DNA of 64,000 nucleotides. Origin: Rothia mucilaginosa (GTDB taxonomy: Bacteria > Actinomycetota > Actinomycetes > Actinomycetales > Micrococcaceae). Positions 59,774 to 64,000 of the stretch are shown in pieces. The stretch lies in NCBI RefSeq assembly GCF_019334805.1, contig NZ_CP079822.1, forward strand, positions 310,001 through 374,000, given 5' to 3'. The notes below the pieces were generated by a model. That model did no database searches. It was not told the DNA's origin and saw only the letters and a program-made list of their open reading frames with translations. The position numbers and the translations under genes are program-made. The first letter of the stretch is position 1. Each line of letters starts with the position of its first letter.

Positions 59774-60100
59774 CTATTTACGGCGGGTGCGCCAGCAATG
59801 CTGATGCCAGTGCCTGCGCTCATCAATGGCGCGGCTACGGCCCATCGTGTGGCTTTCTTGCCACACCACCAGATGCGCTGTTCTGGGCGGAATCGGGCGG
59901 TAGCATTCGGGGCAGGTGTAGGTTTTTTGGGCGTTGACGGCTGCAATGTATTGCACCAGCCAGTCACCGTATCGGTCACGTTCCAGTCGGGGCGCTGGGT
60001 CGAGAATCCTGCTGATATCACGCCCTGCGGGTGCTTGACGGTGCCACTTATCGCTGGTGGTGCCGGATGCTCGCCTGCCGGGATGATTCTTACGTGCCAT
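59774..60100 (-). CDS. Small putative zinc-binding protein
   Basis: A 108-aa basic protein. CPECYRPIPPRTAHLVVW carries a CxxC pair, and RRHWHQHCWRTRRK carries His/Cys ligands near the end, so one zinc site of the type CxxC-H-C is likely. A similar short protein is found next to nucS in many actinobacteria, where databases often name it ATP/GTP-binding without evidence. It may bind nucleic acid, given its many Arg and Lys residues. No ribosome site stands out at the ATG. Confidence 0.7.
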   Translation of the reverse strand: MARKNHPGRRASGTTSDKWHRQAPAGRDISRILDPAPRLERDRYGDWLVQYIAAVNAQKTYTCPECYRPIPPRTAHLVVWQESHTMGRSRAIDERRHWHQHCWRTRRK

Positions 60101-60274
60101 GAGCCCTATTCTACCGCGCCACTCAGCTATCTCTACCTACCGGCTCTGCCGCTGTTCGCTCTGCGCTCTTCCTCATTCTGAGGCGGTACTCCCCCGCTCT
60201 GTAACCCAACCTGTACCAAGCACGGGTTCCCTAGCTCATACCCTCACCTGCTAGAGCCAAACACTCGTACCTGC

Positions 60275-60280
60275 TAGAGT
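60275..60280 (+). promoter_or_regulatory. -10 element (TAGAGT) for a leaderless nucS transcript
   Basis: TAGAGT ends six bases before the ATG at 60287 with no Shine-Dalgarno sequence. The 11-mer ACCTGCTAGAG occurs here and 24 bases upstream, so the box may be duplicated. Confidence 0.45.
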
Positions 60281-60286
60281 AGACGG

Positions 60287-61000
60287 ATGCGTATTGTCAT
60301 TGCTGAATGCTCCGTAGATTATGAGGGCCGCCTCCGCGCCCACCTGCCCCGCGCTACCCGCCTGCTGATGGTCAAGAATGACGGCTCCGTCCTCATTCAC
60401 TCCGACGGCGGTTCTTACAAGCCTCTGAACTGGATGAGCCCTCCCTGCTCCCTGCTGGTGGCTGAGCGTGAGGACGTTCCGCAGAGCATCCGTGAGGACC
60501 TGGAGTCTGATGTTCAGCAGCTGTGGACCGTTCAGGCGGCTAAGAGCGATGACCGCCTCATGATTCGTATCTACAAGATTGAGCACGAGTACACCACCGA
60601 CCTGGGTGTTGACCCCGGCCTCATTAAGGACGGTGTGGAGGCTGATCTGCAGCGTCTGCTTGCCGAACAGATCCACACTCTCGGTGAGGGCTATTCGCTG
60701 GTGCGCCGCGAGTACCCGACCGCTATCGGTCCGGTAGACATCATGGCGAAGGATGCGCACGGCGTCTCCGTGGCGGTCGAGCTCAAGCGTGTGGGCGATA
60801 TTGACGGTGTGGAGCAGCTGACCCGTTACCTGGAGCTGCTCAACCGTGACCCGCTGCTGGCACCGGTGCGCGGCGTGTTTGCGGCACAGACGATTAAGCC
60901 GCAGGCTCGTACCCTGGCTGAGGACCGCGGTATCCGCTGCGTGAGCCTGGACTACGACGCGATGCGCGGCGTGGACGATTCGGCTGACCGCCTGTTCTAG
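60287..61000 (+). CDS. nucS: Mismatch-specific endonuclease NucS (EndoMS)
   Basis: A 237-aa nuclease that replaces MutS/MutL in actinobacteria. It cuts both strands at G-T, G-G and T-T mispairs. The N-terminal DNA-binding/dimer domain (1-115) is followed by a RecB-like domain with [21 protein letters not shown] (the D-ExK site, about 150-170) and [13 protein letters not shown] (QxxxY). The C-terminus ends ADRLF, which resembles the sliding-clamp-binding tail reported for NucS. The ATG fits a leaderless start. It faces the ATP synthase genes, as in many actinobacteria. Confidence 0.94.
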   Translation: MRIVIAECSVDYEGRLRAHLPRATRLLMVKNDGSVLIHSDGGSYKPLNWMSPPCSLLVAEREDVPQSIREDLESDVQQLWTVQAAKSDDRLMIRIYKIEHEYTTDLGVDPGLIKDGVEADLQRLLAEQIHTLGEGYSLVRREYPTAIGPVDIMAKDAHGVSVAVELKRVGDIDGVEQLTRYLELLNRDPLLAPVRGVFAAQTIKPQARTLAEDRGIRCVSLDYDAMRGVDDSADRLF

Positions 61001-61018
61001 CTGACCGGCCTGTTCTAA
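60984..61018. repeat. 17/18-bp tandem duplication of the nucS coding end
   Basis: CTGACCGCCTGTTCTAG (coding ADRLF-stop) is followed by CTGACCGGCCTGTTCTAA, which keeps LF-stop. More TCTAGCTAAGCGG-like echoes follow. Confidence 0.85.
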
Positions 61019-61050
61019 ACGGCTCTAGCTAAGCGGCTACACATAGCTTG

Positions 61051-61083
61051 AGGGGCGCCTCCCGATACATGGGAGGCGCCCCT
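61051..61083 (+). terminator. Terminator of nucS
   Basis: AGGGGCGCCTCCC / GGGAGGCGCCCCT, 13-bp perfect stem, 7-base loop, followed by TTTTC. Confidence 0.93.
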
Positions 61084-61185
61084 TTTCTGCGTATACCGAT
61101 CTTTCTGCGCATCATCTTTCTATGCACGCTGTCGTTCTGCACGCGCGCTCTTTCTGGGCACACGCTCTACCCCAGATACACCAAA

Positions 61186-61223
61186 CGCCGGTGCCTCTCC
61201 CCTTTCAGGGTGGAACACCGGCG
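61186..61223 (-). terminator. Putative terminator of the atp operon
   Basis: CGCCGGTG / CACCGGCG, 8-bp stem with a 22-base loop, about 40 bases after atpC on the minus strand; TTTGG follows. Confidence 0.5.
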
Positions 61224-61264
61224 AGGTGTACACAGCGGTCAATTCCCCTTACGGAGAACCGACT

Positions 61265-61522
61265 TTAGATCTGTGCGTGCTTTGCAGCGATGGTCACGTG
61301 ATCGTTCGAGACAGTCAAGAAACCTGCGTTGAGGATGGTCTTAATGGTCTCACCCTCAACAGGTTCAATGAGCAGCTCGCCGTCCTGTGCCAGCAGCGTG
61401 CAGGTGGGGATCATACCCGGCAGGATGCCGAGGTCACCGCTGACGGAGCGTGCACGAACGTAGTTCGCTTCGCCAGTCCACACGACGCGTTCGCGGGAAA
61501 CAACTTCAACTTTCAGAGCCAT
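61265..61522 (-). CDS. atpC: ATP synthase F1 epsilon subunit
   Basis: An 85-aa protein, the short actinobacterial form with only the N-terminal beta-sandwich (LKVEVVSRERVVWTGEANYVRARSVSGDLGILPGM) and almost no C-terminal helical hairpin. The latter is the part that inhibits ATPase action in other bacteria. It starts two bases after the atpD stop and ends the operon. Confidence 0.94.
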   Translation of the reverse strand: MALKVEVVSRERVVWTGEANYVRARSVSGDLGILPGMIPTCTLLAQDGELLIEPVEGETIKTILNAGFLTVSNDHVTIAAKHAQI

Positions 61523-61524
61523 GA

Positions 61525-62997
<1,473 letters not shown>

Positions 62998-63044
62998 TTA
63001 CTTAGAAAGTTTGGACAGTTGATGGCTTCGTTGGCGTACAAGTA

Positions 63045-63986
63045 CTAGGAGCCGAGGGCGTCTGCGCCGCCCACGATTTCGGAGAGCTCCTGAGTAATTT
63101 CCGCCTGACGTGCGTTGTTCATCAAACGGGTGTACTTGGTAATCAGCGTCTCAGCGTTGTCACCTGCGGTCTTCATTGCGCGCTGGCGGGATGCCAGCTC
63201 ACTTGCTGCTGCCTGCAGGAGGCAGGAGAAGATACGCGATGCAATGTAGCGCGGCAACAGCGCGTTGAGCACTTCCTCGGCGGAGGGCTCGAACTCGAAG
63301 GATGCCGCCTGCTCGTACTCAGCCTTGGTCAGTTCCTGATCGGGAACGATTTCCTCGCCCATTTCCTTTGCATCGCCCACATGAATGGGCAGCAGACGCA
63401 GGATCTTGGGTTCCTGAACAACCATCGACTTGAACTCGGTGTACACGATGTGCAGTTCGTCCACGCCGCCCTCTTCGAAGGGCAGTTCGTAGGCTTCGAG
63501 CAGCGCGTCACGAATCTCGACGGCAGTTTCGACGCGAGGTGCATCGGTGTGGCCTTCCCACGCACGGGCGTAGGGGCGCTCACGGAACTCGAAGTAAGCC
63601 TTTGCCTTACGGCCAACCAGGTACAGCTGTACCTCCTGGCCGTTAGAGCGCAGCCTCTCAATCAGAGATTCGGTACGACGCAGGATAGCGGAGGAGTACG
63701 AACCTGCCAGGCCGCGGTCGCTGGTGACAACCAGGATTGCGGAGCGGCGGTGTTCGTAGGTTCCGAACTCGTGCGGCTTGTGAATCAGCGGGTGCTTGAT
63801 GCCATGCTGAGTCGCAACCGCAGTCACCATGCGGGTCAGAGCGTTCGCGTAGGGGCCGGCTGCCTGAGCAGCGTTACGAGCCTTGTTAATGCGGGAGGTC
63901 GCGATCATCTCCATCGCCTTGAAGATCTTCTTCATAGACGACGTCGAAGCAATCTTCTGTCGGTAAACCCTAATCTGGGCTCCCAT
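63045..63986 (-). CDS. atpG: ATP synthase F1 gamma subunit
   Basis: A 313-aa rotor shaft subunit, complete. The N-terminal helix reads [36 protein letters not shown] and the C-terminal helix [44 protein letters not shown]; both are the coiled-coil halves that turn inside alpha3beta3. An acidic insert ([11 protein letters not shown]) is as in other actinobacteria. AAGGAAGC precedes the ATG. The rest of the operon (atpA and so on) lies beyond the window edge. Confidence 0.97.
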   Translation of the reverse strand: MGAQIRVYRQKIASTSSMKKIFKAMEMIATSRINKARNAAQAAGPYANALTRMVTAVATQHGIKHPLIHKPHEFGTYEHRRSAILVVTSDRGLAGSYSSAILRRTESLIERLRSNGQEVQLYLVGRKAKAYFEFRERPYARAWEGHTDAPRVETAVEIRDALLEAYELPFEEGGVDELHIVYTEFKSMVVQEPKILRLLPIHVGDAKEMGEEIVPDQELTKAEYEQAASFEFEPSAEEVLNALLPRYIASRIFSCLLQAAASELASRQRAMKTAGDNAETLITKYTRLMNNARQAEITQELSEIVGGADALGS

Positions 63987-64000
63987 AGAGCTTCCTTTCT

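Overview
The window is most likely chromosomal DNA of a Micrococcaceae actinobacterium, probably Rothia (inferred, not proven). The evidence is an estimated GC near 60 percent, the actinobacterial families SepH, NucS, DUF3710, DUF4193, DUF3159, DUF3039 and DUF5998, a ParC/ParE pair, a fused CydDC, and a gene order that partly matches the M. tuberculosis Rv2681-Rv2699c and Rv1330-Rv1341 blocks as I recall them. I see no rRNA, tRNA or CRISPR array.

Layout. 1-900: low-GC foreign-looking DNA with a frameshifted yeiH-type gene end, a small unknown ORF and a 29-bp perfect inverted repeat. 930-4300: ybaK, msrB, rnd and a Rieske lipoprotein. 4300-19300: dxs, a TRAM methyltransferase, a KimA-like permease divergent from two TrkA-type K+ gating proteins, a DUF3710 / OB-fold / DUF3159 run, dut, DUF4193, sepH, a phosphatase-fold protein and DUF5998. 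19400-36400: parC, then on the minus strand cydDC, a MacB-type exporter cassette (lipoprotein, adaptor, ABC), cydB, cydA and parE. 36500-44950: a membrane protein, the rdgB-rph-MBL-murI and DUF2017-clpS block, and the NAD-salvage pair pncB-pncA. 44950-50450: an accessory region with two paralogous Tat-exported glycine-rich proteins, a tiny remnant of what may be a third, and a complete IS3-family element sitting in the loop of a terminator. 50450-64000: a helicase, DUF3039, an ABC exporter, ybbN, an AI-2E-type transporter, an alpha/beta hydrolase, a zinc-ligand protein, nucS and the atpG-atpD-atpC end of the ATP synthase operon.

How the genes work together. PncA and PncB form a nicotinamide-to-NaMN route. 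ClpS feeds N-degron substrates to Clp. RdgB and Dut sanitise the nucleotide pool, and NucS repairs mismatches. CydABDC makes cytochrome bd. TrkA1, TrkA2 and the permease plausibly form a potassium module.

The most unusual signal is not a gene. Short degenerate tandem duplications (7-29 bp units, 2-4 copies) recur in the 3' intergenic DNA, and many start inside the coding end so that the stop codon itself is copied. Examples are KPELD-stop three times after the MBL-fold gene and the LF-stop end of nucS twice. At least nine gene ends show it. Second is the IS3 element, which split a terminator whose sequence recurs intact on either side of it and which carries a hairpin that would sequester the Shine-Dalgarno sequence of its own transposase.
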